This document shows, in pieces, positions 34,511-43,724 of a stretch of DNA of 64,000 bases. The notes below the pieces were generated by a model, which saw only the letters and a program-made list of their open reading frames with translations, was not told where the DNA came from and did no database searches. The translations under genes and the position numbers were made by a program. The stretch comes from G965220075 sp965220075 (GTDB lineage: Bacteria; Chloroflexota; UBA11872). The stretch spans positions 248,001 to 312,000 of the forward strand of contig OZ244806.1 in assembly GCA_965220075.1 (NCBI GenBank). Direction: 5' to 3'. The first letter of the stretch is position 1. Each line of letters begins with the position of its first letter.

Positions 34511-35632
34511 TCACCCGATAGCCCAGCGCTGCACGGCGGCTGTGTTCACGGTCCAGCCGAAGCCCGGCCGGTCGGGGACCTCTACTCCGCCGCGCTCGGC
34601 CTCGGGCTCGCCCTCCAGCACCTGCCAGATCAGCGCGCCGCCGGGCGGTCGCTCGACCTTTGGAAAGTACTCCCCGATCGGGCAGCAGGCCCGCGCCGCG
34701 ATCAAGTGCCAGGTGTGCAGCCAGCCCTGGTGCGGGCACACGGGACGGTTGTGGCTGGCCGCCAGACCGCAGATTCGCAGAGTCTCGGTAAGCCCGCCCA
34801 CCCGGTTGACGTCGGGCTGAAGATAGAACACGCCCGCCTCGATGAGACGGACGAAGGGGAAGCGCGTGCGCTCCGACTCGCCCGCCGCCAGCGGCGCGCC
34901 GCCCAGCGCGGCCAGTCGCTCGTAGCCGGCCAGGTCGTCCAGCGGCAGCGGATTCTCCAGCCAGCCGATATCGAACTCGGCCAGACCCTCCTGCATGCGC
35001 TGCGCGAAGGGCAGGTCCCACTTGAAATGGGCGTCGGCAAAAAGGCGCAGGTCGGGGCCGATCGCGTCCCGCACCGCCCGCACGGCCCGCAGCTCCTGGC
35101 GCGCTCCCGCGGCACCGTCGGAGGCGCCGGCCGTGAAGAAGTACTTGACCGCCGGGAAGCCCCTCTCCTTCAGCCGCGCCGCCTCCGCCGCCAGCGCGTC
35201 CAGGTCGTTGCGATAGCGCAACTGGCTGGCATAGACCGGCACCCGCTGCCCGGCCTTGCCGCCCAGCAACTCGCAGACCGGGCGGCCAAGCGACTTGCCC
35301 AGCAGGTCCCACAGGGCGATGTCGACGCCGCTGAGCGCCATGACGCCGGTGCCGCGCTGACCGGACCTGGCGAGCGCGCCGTACAGGCGCTCCCAGTGCG
35401 CCTCGATGTGAGCGGGGTCCGCGCCCGCCAGCAGCGGCGCGAAGTGGCGGTTGACTATCTCCGCCGCGCCGGTGGCAAAGCCTCCCACGGTGCCGATGCC
35501 GGTGAGGCCGGCGTCCGTTTCCACCTCCACGATCGCCAGCGCCTCGGGCTCCGTTCGCGGCCCCCGGCTCACGTCAACCCGGTCGGCATCCGGATTGCGC
35601 AGCGCCGTCGCCCTCACCTCAGTTATGCGCAT
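34511..35632 (-). CDS. Mandelate racemase/muconate lactonizing enzyme family
   Basis: A 373-residue enolase-superfamily protein. The capping domain is residues 1-130. The barrel has KYFFTA as the K-x-x lid region. LFADAHFKWD, WLENPLP and LAAGESE supply metal ligands D, E and E, and CPHQGWLHTWH supplies the histidine region. It is a probable sugar-acid dehydratase or racemase. Substrate unknown. It is convergent with the PIN toxin gene, overlapping nothing. Together with the GH127 and esterase genes elsewhere in the window it suggests use of plant- or algal-type carbohydrates. Confidence 0.8.
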   Translation of the reverse strand: MRITEVRATALRNPDADRVDVSRGPRTEPEALAIVEVETDAGLTGIGTVGGFATGAAEIVNRHFAPLLAGADPAHIEAHWERLYGALARSGQRGTGVMALSGVDIALWDLLGKSLGRPVCELLGGKAGQRVPVYASQLRYRNDLDALAAEAARLKERGFPAVKYFFTAGASDGAAGARQELRAVRAVRDAIGPDLRLFADAHFKWDLPFAQRMQEGLAEFDIGWLENPLPLDDLAGYERLAALGGAPLAAGESERTRFPFVRLIEAGVFYLQPDVNRVGGLTETLRICGLAASHNRPVCPHQGWLHTWHLIAARACCPIGEYFPKVERPPGGALIWQVLEGEPEAERGGVEVPDRPGFGWTVNTAAVQRWAIG

Positions 35633-35776
35633 GGTTCCAGGTGGAGCTCACCAACCGCTTTGTATGAGATCCGCTCGCTCGTCGGCGCCCGGCGGATCTC
35701 AAGCCTACTCGCGCGGCCGGTCGCAGCACTCCGCACCATCCATCACCGCGCCCAAGGCGGATTCCAGAGCGGGCGG

Positions 35777-36259
35777 CTAGAGCGCCAGCGTCCAGTAACC
35801 GCCCGGACCGTTATAGACGAGGAGCATGCGTTCGAGCAGGTTCCGGCCCAGCAGCGCGATGAGTGGCTGACCAGTACCGGGTCCAACGCCTTGACCCGTG
35901 AGATCAACGCCGGCCACGCGCGTCAACTCGATTCTTATGCCTGCATCCTGCAGTTCAAGCTGCGCAGGATAGACGTTGCGAATCGAAGGGCCTCCCGCGG
36001 TACCCGTGGTGACCTGGCCTATTGGATGAATGCCCAAGGCCTGGAGAACCGGCTCGTGCACACACGTGAGGGACGCGCCCGTATCAACTACTCCCCTACC
36101 GGTCTGAGGCGTCGGAAGTGGCTGACCCTGCTTGGCCAAAACATCGGCTGTGGCCCGCGGTACCTGCACCGCGACCTCAAAAAAGGGGCCGTGACGCCGC
36201 AGACCTTCGGGACTGGGCTGCCCATTGTCCTTGAGGAAGTAGCGGTTATGGACGGGCAC
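35777..36259 (-). CDS. Retropepsin-like aspartic protease (copy 2)
   Basis: A 160-residue protein with active site GVVDTGASLTCV and a second motif IALLGRNLLERMLLVYNG. It has the same two landmarks as the protein at 15462-15974, with little other identity. The GTG start overlaps the DUF5678-like gene end by 14 bases, implying co-translation. It lies just downstream of the phage packaging operon on the same strand. GC content is lower than in the packaging genes. Confidence 0.75.
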   Translation of the reverse strand: MPVHNRYFLKDNGQPSPEGLRRHGPFFEVAVQVPRATADVLAKQGQPLPTPQTGRGVVDTGASLTCVHEPVLQALGIHPIGQVTTGTAGGPSIRNVYPAQLELQDAGIRIELTRVAGVDLTGQGVGPGTGQPLIALLGRNLLERMLLVYNGPGGYWTLAL

Positions 36260-36494
36260 TAACGATCCCCACGCTCAGCGCTGGGAATGCCGCCAGCTCG
36301 TCCTCCTCCGTCACCTCTTTGACCAAGAACGGCTCGTTACCGAGTTCCGCCACACCCGAGTTGAACGCCTCGGCAAAGGTCGTGAACGTACCAAGCAGAC
36401 ACTCGCCCTTCACCACAGCGAACTGGCCGCGGTAGTGCTCCAGGAGTTCTTCTCGGTGGGCCTCGAAATAGCGGATTTCCTCGTCAAGCGCCAT
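36246..36494 (-). CDS. DUF5678-like small protein, partner of retropepsin copy 2
   Basis: An 82-residue protein with an N-terminal charged helix (DEEIRYFEAHREELLEHYRG), then QFAVVKGECLLGTFTTFAEAFNSG and a short strand PFLVKEV, the pattern of DUF5678. The ATG at 36494 follows AGAGGTGG and is preferred to one six codons upstream. It is followed directly by the protease. Its role is inferred only from this pairing and its counterpart at 15981-16256. Confidence 0.6.
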   Translation of the reverse strand: MALDEEIRYFEAHREELLEHYRGQFAVVKGECLLGTFTTFAEAFNSGVAELGNEPFLVKEVTEEDELAAFPALSVGIVSARP

Positions 36495-36657
36495 CGGTCC
36501 ACCACCTCTCATGTACCGCCGAACAAGAATTGGCTTGCCAACCGGTACCCAGGAAACCAGAGAGTATGGTTCTGTACGGGCCAGTCAAGTGGCGCACCCA
36601 GGGAGGAGTGCGCTGAATCAGCTCCCCCCTCGTCAAGTCCGGCCCGCAACCCACCAG

Positions 36658-37959
36658 CTAGCCCAGCACCGCGAACTCGCGCGATTGCCGCCGGGGCCGC
36701 GCCACCGGACCGAACCGGTCGTAGAGCCAGTAGGCCAGCGCCTTGACGGCGTGGTTGTCGCGGTCGATCGGCTCTTCCGAGATCGGCCGCCCCTCCACCT
36801 CGCCGTGATAGCGGTATAGCCCGAACTCGCGGATCAGCGCGCGGCAGCTTGGGTCTATCGTCAGGCGCGGCTGGCCGCTGGCGGGGTCGCGCAGAAAGGT
36901 GCGCAGCCGGTCGATCCCGTCCCGCACTCCCACCGGCCGCGACCGCAGCCGCAGCCCCGCGAGCGCCTGCCAGATCTCGACCTGGCTGGCCGAGGCGTGG
37001 TGCTGACGGCCGGCCACGTCGATCACGCCGCCGGTCACGCGCGGCCACCACCAGCGGCGCCGGCACTCGGCGATCACGCTGGCCGCCACCGCGTGCCGCG
37101 CATACACCGCGTCCAGCACCAGCACGCGCCCCTCCACGGCGGCCACGGCCAGCACCGCATAGGCGCCCGCGTAGCCCGGGTCCACCGCGACCTCGATCGC
37201 GCCTATACCCTCCGGCTCGATCGCGCGCACGTGCTCGCGCGCGTCGAACTCCGGGAACACCAGACCGCTGGGCGGACAGGGCGCGCCGCCCAGGCGTTCC
37301 TGAAACACCTCGGGCGGATAGGTGGCGGCCAGGGCCAGGATCTCGGGGTCCTCGCGTCCGCCCGGAAACAGCGCCAGGTTGGCCCAGGTAGGAATCGAGA
37401 AGGCCGCCGCCCCGTCCGTATTCGGCGCGCGCCAGGCGCGGAACTTCTCGGCGTACCAGCCAAGCGACCCCTCGAAAGTCCCGCTCAGCCACATCCAGCC
37501 GCGCCGCTCGGCCACGCGGCCGCGCACGCGCAGGAAGGTCTGGTAGCTCAGCTGCGCCGCCTCGCACACCAGGATGCCGTCGGGCGCCTCGCCCGCCAGC
37601 CGCTCGGGATCGCGGCCCGAGCGGGTCACGATGCGCGCGCCGGTGCGTAGGCGCAGGCGGCACTGATCGCTCACCGGGAAGCTCAGCGCCTCGATGGCGT
37701 CTATCGAGGCAAAGGCGTCGACCAGGTAGCCGAACTCGGGACGGCAGAGCTCGTAGTCAGGTCCGACCAGCCAGTACAGCCGGCCTTCCAGGAAGCGTCC
37801 GAACAGCTCCATGGCCGCGCTGCGGCTCTTGCCGGCCCGTTCCCCGCCGGCGATCAGCCGCACCCGCGCGTGCGAATCGTGCGCGGCGCGCTGCTCCGGC
37901 GACGGCTCGTAGGCGGCCCGCCGCCAGAGGGCCTCACGTACGATCCGCGATGGCCGCAC
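36658..37959 (-). CDS. Phage terminase large subunit
   Basis: A 433-residue TerL, the DNA-packaging motor. Walker A is GGERAGKS (residues 38-45). Walker B is GILVCEAAQL with the catalytic E134 and a Cys where Asp is common. The nuclease half has D261 (AVDPGYAGAYAVLA), D315 (GGVIDVAGRQ) and D402 (RDNHAVKAL), matching the RNase H-like three-acid site. It appears intact. It overlaps the TerS-like gene by 26 bases and is the last gene of the packaging operon. Its capsid partner is about 29 kb away on the other strand. Confidence 0.9.
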   Translation of the reverse strand: MRPSRIVREALWRRAAYEPSPEQRAAHDSHARVRLIAGGERAGKSRSAAMELFGRFLEGRLYWLVGPDYELCRPEFGYLVDAFASIDAIEALSFPVSDQCRLRLRTGARIVTRSGRDPERLAGEAPDGILVCEAAQLSYQTFLRVRGRVAERRGWMWLSGTFEGSLGWYAEKFRAWRAPNTDGAAAFSIPTWANLALFPGGREDPEILALAATYPPEVFQERLGGAPCPPSGLVFPEFDAREHVRAIEPEGIGAIEVAVDPGYAGAYAVLAVAAVEGRVLVLDAVYARHAVAASVIAECRRRWWWPRVTGGVIDVAGRQHHASASQVEIWQALAGLRLRSRPVGVRDGIDRLRTFLRDPASGQPRLTIDPSCRALIREFGLYRYHGEVEGRPISEEPIDRDNHAVKALAYWLYDRFGPVARPRRQSREFAVLG

Positions 37960-38176
37960 GCAGCTCCTCGAGCACGAGCGCCAGTCTGTCGCCCGCGCCG
38001 TCGTCGCGCGACTGGTCGACCGCGTACTTCATGATGAGCTCGCAGGCCCAGCGCTCACCATTGGCGGCCGCGTCCACGATGGCGCCGCAGATCTCGTCGG
38101 ACTGCGTTTCGGCCATCTGACGGAACCGGGCCGCCAGATCCACCGTGGCGCCCGAGCGACCGCTTGGCAGCTTCAC
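37934..38176 (-). CDS. TerS-like protein upstream of terminase large subunit
   Basis: 80 residues: KLPSGRSGATVDLAARFRQMAETQSDE, then ICGAIVDAAANGERWACELIMKYAVDQ. Helical, with a basic start and a pattern like the short small-terminase/DUF5681-type proteins encoded before TerL. A DNA-recognition role is inferred from position. The GTG start overlaps the preceding small frame by four bases, and its 3' end overlaps terL. Confidence 0.55.
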   Translation of the reverse strand: MKLPSGRSGATVDLAARFRQMAETQSDEICGAIVDAAANGERWACELIMKYAVDQSRDDGAGDRLALVLEELRAAIADRT

Positions 38177-38361
38177 CGGCGCTCAGCGCGGCGCCCGGTC
38201 ACGACGTTTTGCGCGGCCGGGTTGGAGGAAGCCGCTTGCGGCAGGCGCCCGCTCAGCCGCGCGGCCTGCAAGCGCGCGGCCAGGCGAGCGGCCGCCCGCG
38301 CTATCCGCGCTCCCAGGGCCGCGGCCGCCGTATCGCGCTCAGCTCCCAACGTCGAGCGCAC
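38173..38361 (-). CDS. Small basic protein between portal and terminase
   Basis: 62 residues, Ala/Arg-rich and strongly helical (AAAALGARIARAAARLAARLQAA). Its start overlaps the portal gene end by 23 bases and its stop overlaps the TerS-like GTG by four, as expected for a coupled operon. The composition is also what a random GC-rich frame would give, so coding is uncertain. Confidence 0.35.
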   Translation of the reverse strand: MRSTLGAERDTAAAALGARIARAAARLAARLQAARLSGRLPQAASSNPAAQNVVTGRRAERR

Positions 38362-40081
38362 CGTTTCCCTGGGGCCGTTGCGCGCCGCCCGCGTCCGCGG
38401 CGGCGTCCGGCGCGAGGTGCGGCAGCCCCGCGGCCCGCGCGGCCTTCTGCAGGATGACGCTCCGCACCTCGGGCGACTCCATCAGCTCCTCGACCAGGAT
38501 CTCCTCTTGCATCTCCTCCGGGTTGGTGACCCCCAGCTTCTCCTGCATCGCCCAGCGCCGCGAGGCCAGCTTGGCGCGCACCAGGGTGGCCGCGAAGTTG
38601 CCCTGCGCGATCTCGTCGGCCGGCGCCAGGGGCTCGATCCGTACCTGCGAGGCGTAGTACGCGTCTATATCCCGCGGCGAGAGGCCGATCCAGCCCGACT
38701 CGTCGTCCGCGTACACGTAGACCGACTCGCGGATGCGCCTTTCCACCAGGCGCCACATGAGCGCCACCACGCGCTCCAGCCCCTGCTCGGCGTGGCGTCT
38801 GATCTGGTTGAAGGAGACCCGCGCGGCGTTGATGAGCTGGTTGAGAAAATAGCCGCTGGTGTTGCCGCCGGGCGCCAGCCCAAACAGCACGCCGGGCACG
38901 CCCGCTTGATCGATCATGCCGCGCGTCATCGCGATCAGGTCGTCGAGGTCGGGCGGCGTGCCGGTCCACTGCAAGAAGTTCAGGTCTTCGCCCGGGTAGA
39001 GCGGAAATATCTCGCCCGGCCGGAATTCGATCGGCGCGGGCCTTCCGTCGTCGCCGATCGAGCTCTCACCGGCCGCATAGCCGGTCAGCTTCAGGGTTGG
39101 ATAGGCGTACATGTACACCGCGTTCTGCTTCATCGTCAGCAGGCGGTCCAGCAGTGGAACCAGGTGCTGCATCGAGGCCAGCATGGAAGTTCCCGCCTTG
39201 GCGGGGTCGCGGCTGGGCGTCTGGTCGCCGTAGGCCATCACGTAGGGCACCTGGCCGTAGCCATGGCGGCCCCGTTGCACCAGGTGTCCGTCGATCAGGT
39301 AGGCGTAGTGCTCGGCGTCCCAGTACTCGACCGCGCGCACCGTGCCGGCGCGCGCCGGCATGGGGCCCGCCGCCTCCCGCGGGCCGCTCGCCCCGTCAGG
39401 CGCCAGCCGCCCCGTGCGAGCGTCTTCGCTCAGCCCGTAGCGCCGCATCATCAGGCGCTTGGGGCGCTCCGAGATCTCCAGGCAGGCCTCCAGGCCGTCC
39501 TCGCCCACCAGCGGGTAGAAAGTCAGCGCGTCCACGTCGCGCCACGCCAGCGGAAAGGGCGCCGCCTTCTTGAAGCGCGCCGCGCGCCGGTTGAACGCCT
39601 CGACCGGCTCCCGGTCGGGATCGCTCCTACGCGGATAGTCGGCCCATCGATCCGGCACGTACAGCAGCTTCATCACGCCGGTGCCGTCGGCTACCAGCGC
39701 GTCCATGAACATGCCGAACACGTCCCGCCCGGCGTCGTCCTCCATCCGGCGCAAAGCCGCGTTGGTCCACTTCTCGCGCTTGGCCGCCAGGCCGCGCGAC
39801 GCCTCCGAGGTGTCGGGCGGCGGCACCGCCACGGTCGGATAGTTGGCCGTCAGGCTGCCCACCACGCGCTTGATCTGCTCGTGCGCAATCGGCGTGCGCA
39901 CCTCGCGCGTGGTGGCCCGGTAGGCCTCCGGTATGTCGACCGGCTCCTCCATGTAGCGCAGCCGGCGCAGACGTTCGATGCGCGCATTGCGTTCGCTGAA
40001 CTCGGCTATCACGTGCTGCTCCAGGTCGCGCACGTAGTGCTCGGTCGGTACGGGCAAGCTCTCCGCGGGTGTGGCTGCCAT
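38339..40081 (-). CDS. Phage portal protein
   Basis: 580 residues. The portal ring is the DNA entry and exit channel and the docking site for the terminase. NARIERLRRLRYMEEPVDIPEAYRATTREVRTPIAHEQIKRVVGSLTANYP is the usual N-terminal clip/wing region of large (podovirus/P22-like) portals. GQVPYVMAYGDQTPSRDPA and LLTMKQNAVYMYAYPTLKL lie in the crown/wing, and DDLIAMTRGMIDQAGVPGVLFGLAPGG in the stem. The ATG at 40081 follows AAAGGAACCC. It is the first gene of the minus-strand operon, which continues into TerS and TerL, the reverse of the usual order. Confidence 0.85.
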   Translation of the reverse strand: MAATPAESLPVPTEHYVRDLEQHVIAEFSERNARIERLRRLRYMEEPVDIPEAYRATTREVRTPIAHEQIKRVVGSLTANYPTVAVPPPDTSEASRGLAAKREKWTNAALRRMEDDAGRDVFGMFMDALVADGTGVMKLLYVPDRWADYPRRSDPDREPVEAFNRRAARFKKAAPFPLAWRDVDALTFYPLVGEDGLEACLEISERPKRLMMRRYGLSEDARTGRLAPDGASGPREAAGPMPARAGTVRAVEYWDAEHYAYLIDGHLVQRGRHGYGQVPYVMAYGDQTPSRDPAKAGTSMLASMQHLVPLLDRLLTMKQNAVYMYAYPTLKLTGYAAGESSIGDDGRPAPIEFRPGEIFPLYPGEDLNFLQWTGTPPDLDDLIAMTRGMIDQAGVPGVLFGLAPGGNTSGYFLNQLINAARVSFNQIRRHAEQGLERVVALMWRLVERRIRESVYVYADDESGWIGLSPRDIDAYYASQVRIEPLAPADEIAQGNFAATLVRAKLASRRWAMQEKLGVTNPEEMQEEILVEELMESPEVRSVILQKAARAAGLPHLAPDAAADAGGAQRPQGNGALDVGS

Positions 40082-40265
40082 GGGTTCCTTTAGTGCCCGC
40101 ACGGGGCGGGTCTGATGCCGCCCGCCTCGTATGCGTGGTGGTGTCCCTTGCGCTCCCCGGCCAGGCGGGCGTGCTGCGCCGGGAGCTGCGATCGGCCGGC
40201 CCCCGCGCGCTTCCCGTCCGCTTAGTGCGGGCGGCGATGCGAGCGCCGCGAGTGGCCACTAGGCA

Positions 40266-40294
40266 ATAGTACATTACTTTTGTAACGCACACAA
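40266..40294 (-). promoter_or_regulatory. Promoter of the portal/terminase operon
   Basis: Read on the minus strand: -35 TTGTGT (40294-40289), exactly 17 bases, -10 TACTAT (40271-40266). The spacer carries TTACAAAAGTAA (40285-40274), the same TTAC-N4-GTAA inverted repeat at the same offset as in the capsid promoter at 7288. About 185 bases of leader precede the portal ATG. Confidence 0.7.
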
Positions 40295-40350
40295 GGGCCA
40301 ACACCTCCCTTTCACCCCGGAGACCGTTGCAAACCCCCCTCTCCCCCTGG

Positions 40351-41615
40351 GTGTGCAGACCGGGGACATCATGAACACATGTTCGGGGACATAGTGAACA
40401 CATTCGCAGAGGACGGGGGCCTGATGACGTGCCGTTTGAGGACCGGTCGATGAGGGAGCAACGGGCCGAGTTTGTGGCGCTGGCGAGACAGCCTGGGGCG
40501 AACCGGCGGGCGCTCTGCCGGCGCTTCGGGATTGCGCCCGCCACGGCCTACAAGTGGTTGCAGCGCTATGCGGCGGAAGGCCCGGCGGGGCTGGCGGAGC
40601 GCGCGCGGCGACCGCACCACAGTCCGGGGCAGACGGCCCCTGCGATGGAGCAGGCGGTGCTGGCCTTGCGTGCGCAGCATCCCGCCTGGGGCGCGCGCAA
40701 GCTGCGCGTTTTGCTGGCCCGGCAGGGCCTCCAGCCGCTGCCGGCGGTCTCCACCATCAGCGCCATCCTGCGTCGCCATGGGGCCCTGGACCCCGCCCAG
40801 GGGGCGGGCCAGGCGCGCGCCTACCAGCGGTTCGAGCAGCCCTACCCCAACGCCCTCTGGCAGATGGACTTCAAAGCCGGCTGGCCCTGCGGCCCCGGCC
40901 GCTGCCATCCCCTCACCATCCTCGATGACCATTCGCGCTACGCGCTCGGGCTGGTGGCCTGCCCCAATCAGCGCACCGCCACGGTGCGCGCCCACCTGAT
41001 CGCCACCTTCCAGCGCTACGGGCTGCCCGACCGCCGGCTGGTCGACAACGGCAGTCCCTGGGGCAACCATCCGGCCCATCCCTACACCCCGCTGACCGTC
41101 TGGCTGCGGCGCCTGGGCGTGGCGGTCAGCCACAGCCGGCCCTACCACCCGCAGACGCTGGGCAAGGACGAGCGCTTCCACGGCACCCTCAAGCGCGAAC
41201 TGGCGGGCCAGCCGCCACAGCCCGATCTGGCCGCCTGGCAGGCTGCCTTTGCTGCCTGGCGGCACCAGTACAACCACGTGCGCCCGCACGAGAGCCTGGG
41301 TCTGGCCGTACCGGCCAGCCGCTACCAGATCAGCCCCAGGCCCTACCCGGCGCACCTGCCGCCGCTGCCCTACCAGCCCGCCGACCAAGTGCGCAAGGTC
41401 CAGCAGGGCGGCTGGGTCTCCTTCCAAGGCCGCCAACTGCGCCTGCCCAAGGCGCTGCGCGGCCAGCCGGTCGCGTTTCGGCCCAGGCCCACCGACGGCT
41501 GCTGGGACGCCATCTTCATGACCGACCACCTGGGCTCTCTCGACCTGCGCGAGTCCGCCTAGATGTGTTCACCATGTCCCCGAACACCTGTTCACCATGT
41601 CCCCGGTCTGGACAC
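40351..41615 (+). mobile_element. IS481-type insertion sequence
   Basis: The terminal inverted repeats read inward as GTGTGCAGACCGGGGACAT on the left and, reverse-complemented, GTGTCCAGACCGGGGACAT on the right. A second inner arm, GTTCGGGGACAT, follows on each side. The single transposase gene fills the element. It is inserted into the middle of a REP-like CCCTCTCCC/GGGAGAGGG palindrome. I cannot delimit a target duplication beyond a possible TGG. Boundaries are accurate to a few bases. Confidence 0.8.
40429..41562 (+). CDS. IS481-family transposase
   Basis: A 377-residue transposase. The N-terminal helix-turn-helix (residues about 10-55, RRALCRRFGIAPATAYKWLQRY) binds the ends. The rve-type catalytic core has D147 (WQMDFKAG), D206 (LVDNGSPWG) and E248 (KDERFHGTL), the DDE triad. 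A short C-terminal beta-domain follows. A GTG start is assigned; an in-frame ATG lies seven codons later. It appears intact, so the element is potentially mobile. It is divergent from the portal operon. Confidence 0.92.
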   Translation: MPFEDRSMREQRAEFVALARQPGANRRALCRRFGIAPATAYKWLQRYAAEGPAGLAERARRPHHSPGQTAPAMEQAVLALRAQHPAWGARKLRVLLARQGLQPLPAVSTISAILRRHGALDPAQGAGQARAYQRFEQPYPNALWQMDFKAGWPCGPGRCHPLTILDDHSRYALGLVACPNQRTATVRAHLIATFQRYGLPDRRLVDNGSPWGNHPAHPYTPLTVWLRRLGVAVSHSRPYHPQTLGKDERFHGTLKRELAGQPPQPDLAAWQAAFAAWRHQYNHVRPHESLGLAVPASRYQISPRPYPAHLPPLPYQPADQVRKVQQGGWVSFQGRQLRLPKALRGQPVAFRPRPTDGCWDAIFMTDHLGSLDLRESA

Positions 41616-41640
41616 TGGGAGAGGGTTGGGGTGAGGGTGG
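41616..41640. repeat. REP-like repeat half, right flank of the IS
   Basis: TGGGAGAGGGTTGGGGTGAG is the right half of the palindromic repeat. The left half (CCCCCCTCTCCCCCTGG) lies at 40334-40350 on the other side of the element. Confidence 0.7.
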
Positions 41641-41690
41641 CTTCGGCGATAGATCGGCCGTCAAAAAAACGGCTTGCTTCCCGCCGCGCC

Positions 41691-43628
41691 TCAGTTAGGC
41701 CGCGTGCGAATCCAGACGGCCATCGAGCCCGGCGCGCGGTTCGCCCACGCGTAGTAAGGAACCGCCGTCAGGGGTCTGCTCCGTGGCGCGGCGCCGGTCG
41801 GGAGCGGTCCGCCCGGCCGCCGCTCCGGCGAAGTGACTCCCGCGCCGCTGAGCGCCGTGACGCCGCCGAGCAGATCGGGCCGGAACTCGGCCTTCAGCGG
41901 CGCCGCCGGCGGCAGCGCCAGCCGGTCGACATCCAGCCCCTCGTGATCGCAGGACTCCAGGCAGTACACGACGGGTCCGCGCATGAGCGCCGCGCGGTCG
42001 CGGTTGGCCGTCACGCTTGGATGACTCGCGACGCGCCGGACGGCCAGCGGGATATCGAGCTCCATCACGTCGCCGCGGCGCCAGGCCCGCCGCACGCTCG
42101 CGTAGCCGCCCGGCGCGGCCTCGGCGGCCGGAAGACCGTTGACCCGCAAGCTCGCTCCCTCCGCCCAGGCGGGCACGCGCGGCCGCAAGGCCCATTCGCC
42201 GCCGGGCGCTTCCAGCACCGTGATTCGCACCTCGCCGCGCCAGGGGTACTCGGTGTCCACGCGCAAGGCCGCCCGGCCGCGCCCCGGCACCGGCGCATGG
42301 ACCGTCCCGGCCGCGTATAGGTGCAGCCAGAGCTCACCCGCCGCGACCCCGTAGAGATATCCCGGCAGGCTCGCGAGCAGCCGCGCGATGTTGGGCGGGC
42401 AACAGGCGCAATCGAACCAGGCCTGCCGCCGCCAGCCGGCCGCTTGATCCGCAGGCGCCTCCGCCGGCTCGTCAGGGTCCGCGTCCGCGCCGGTTGACCG
42501 CGCGCGGTCGGCGAGTGGGTTCACGTAGAAGAAGCGCCGGCCATCCAGCGAAATCCCGGCCAGCGCGGCGTTGTAGAGCGTGGTCTCAAGCTGATCGGCG
42601 TAGCGCGCGTCGCCGCTGGCGGTCAGCATGCGCCAACTCCACATGATCCCACCCACGCCGGCGCAGGTCTCGGCATAAGCCTGCTCGTTCGGCAGCTCAT
42701 AGTCCTTCCCGAACGCCTCGCCCTCGTAGCGCGCCCCCAGACCGCCGGTTACGTAGCTCTTGCGCCCGAACGCGCTCCGCCAGAGATCTTCGGAGGCCTC
42801 GCGCAGCTCCGCATCGCCCGTTTCCATCGCGACGTCCATCATTCCCGCCGCGAGATAGGTCGCGCGCACCGCGTGGCCGACCGCCTCGCGCTGATCGCGT
42901 ACCGGGAGATGGTCCTGGTGGTAAGGACTTCCGCTGATCAAGGGCGGCCGTTGCCCGCGCTGGTCCAGAAAGAAGCCCGCCCGCCGCAGATACTCGGGCT
43001 CACCCGTCTCGCGGTAGAGCTCGACAAGCGCCAACTCGATCCCCTCGTGGCCGTCCGCCCCCGGGCGGCCCGCCGGACCGAAGACGGCGCAGACGTGATC
43101 GGCCAGCCGTCGGGCTACCTCGAACAGGCGCGCCTCTCCGGTGGCGCGGCGATGCGCGATCCCGGCCTGGATCAGGTGGCCGGCGCAATACAGCTCGTGC
43201 ATGTTGGCCAGGTCCGTGTAGCGCTCGGCCGCCCGCTCGAAGGTGAAATAGGTGTTCAAATACCCACTGGACTGCTGCGCGGCCGCTATGGCGTCGATCA
43301 CGCCGTTCACTTGCCGCCGCATATCCGCATCGTCACGCGCGGCCAGCGCGTGGCTGGCGGCCTCTACCCACTTATAGACGTCGGAGTCGTTGTAGTAACG
43401 CCCCTGGAAGTGCGGCGGCCGGCCGGTCGCGGCGCGCCGGAAGTTGTCGATCCGGCCGGTCTCTTCGCAGCGCGCGTACTGCTCCGGCAGGGTGGCCCGG
43501 CGCGTTTGCGACAGGCGCGGACCCCAGAATCCGCCTTTCAGCTCCACCGCCCCGATCGGAACCGGCCGCAGCCGCGCGCCCGGGCTTGCGCGCGTATCCA
43601 CCACGACCCCACGGCCCGCCCGCCTCAC
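41691..43628 (-). CDS. Glycoside hydrolase family 127-type protein
   Basis: 645 residues of the DUF1680/GH127 type, related to beta-L-arabinofuranosidases. VELKGGFWGPRLSQTRRATLPEQ begins the domain. YYNDSDVYKWVEAASHALA, ANMHELYCAGHLIQAGIAH and WFDCACCPPNIARLLASLPGYLYG follow. The CACCPPN segment holds the cysteine pair that, with a Glu and zinc, forms the catalytic centre in this family. There is no signal peptide, so it is probably intracellular. The start is GTG. It is downstream of the FGE gene on the same strand. Confidence 0.85.
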   Translation of the reverse strand: MRRAGRGVVVDTRASPGARLRPVPIGAVELKGGFWGPRLSQTRRATLPEQYARCEETGRIDNFRRAATGRPPHFQGRYYNDSDVYKWVEAASHALAARDDADMRRQVNGVIDAIAAAQQSSGYLNTYFTFERAAERYTDLANMHELYCAGHLIQAGIAHRRATGEARLFEVARRLADHVCAVFGPAGRPGADGHEGIELALVELYRETGEPEYLRRAGFFLDQRGQRPPLISGSPYHQDHLPVRDQREAVGHAVRATYLAAGMMDVAMETGDAELREASEDLWRSAFGRKSYVTGGLGARYEGEAFGKDYELPNEQAYAETCAGVGGIMWSWRMLTASGDARYADQLETTLYNAALAGISLDGRRFFYVNPLADRARSTGADADPDEPAEAPADQAAGWRRQAWFDCACCPPNIARLLASLPGYLYGVAAGELWLHLYAAGTVHAPVPGRGRAALRVDTEYPWRGEVRITVLEAPGGEWALRPRVPAWAEGASLRVNGLPAAEAAPGGYASVRRAWRRGDVMELDIPLAVRRVASHPSVTANRDRAALMRGPVVYCLESCDHEGLDVDRLALPPAAPLKAEFRPDLLGGVTALSGAGVTSPERRPGGPLPTGAAPRSRPLTAVPYYAWANRAPGSMAVWIRTRPN

Positions 43629-43724
43629 GCTATCCCGTCCCTGCTAAAGCGCGATGCCGAGCCTCGGATCGCGCGCGCCCTGCCGCGCGAGTCTCCGCGG
43701 CTGCGCTGGCTGAACGATCTCGGC

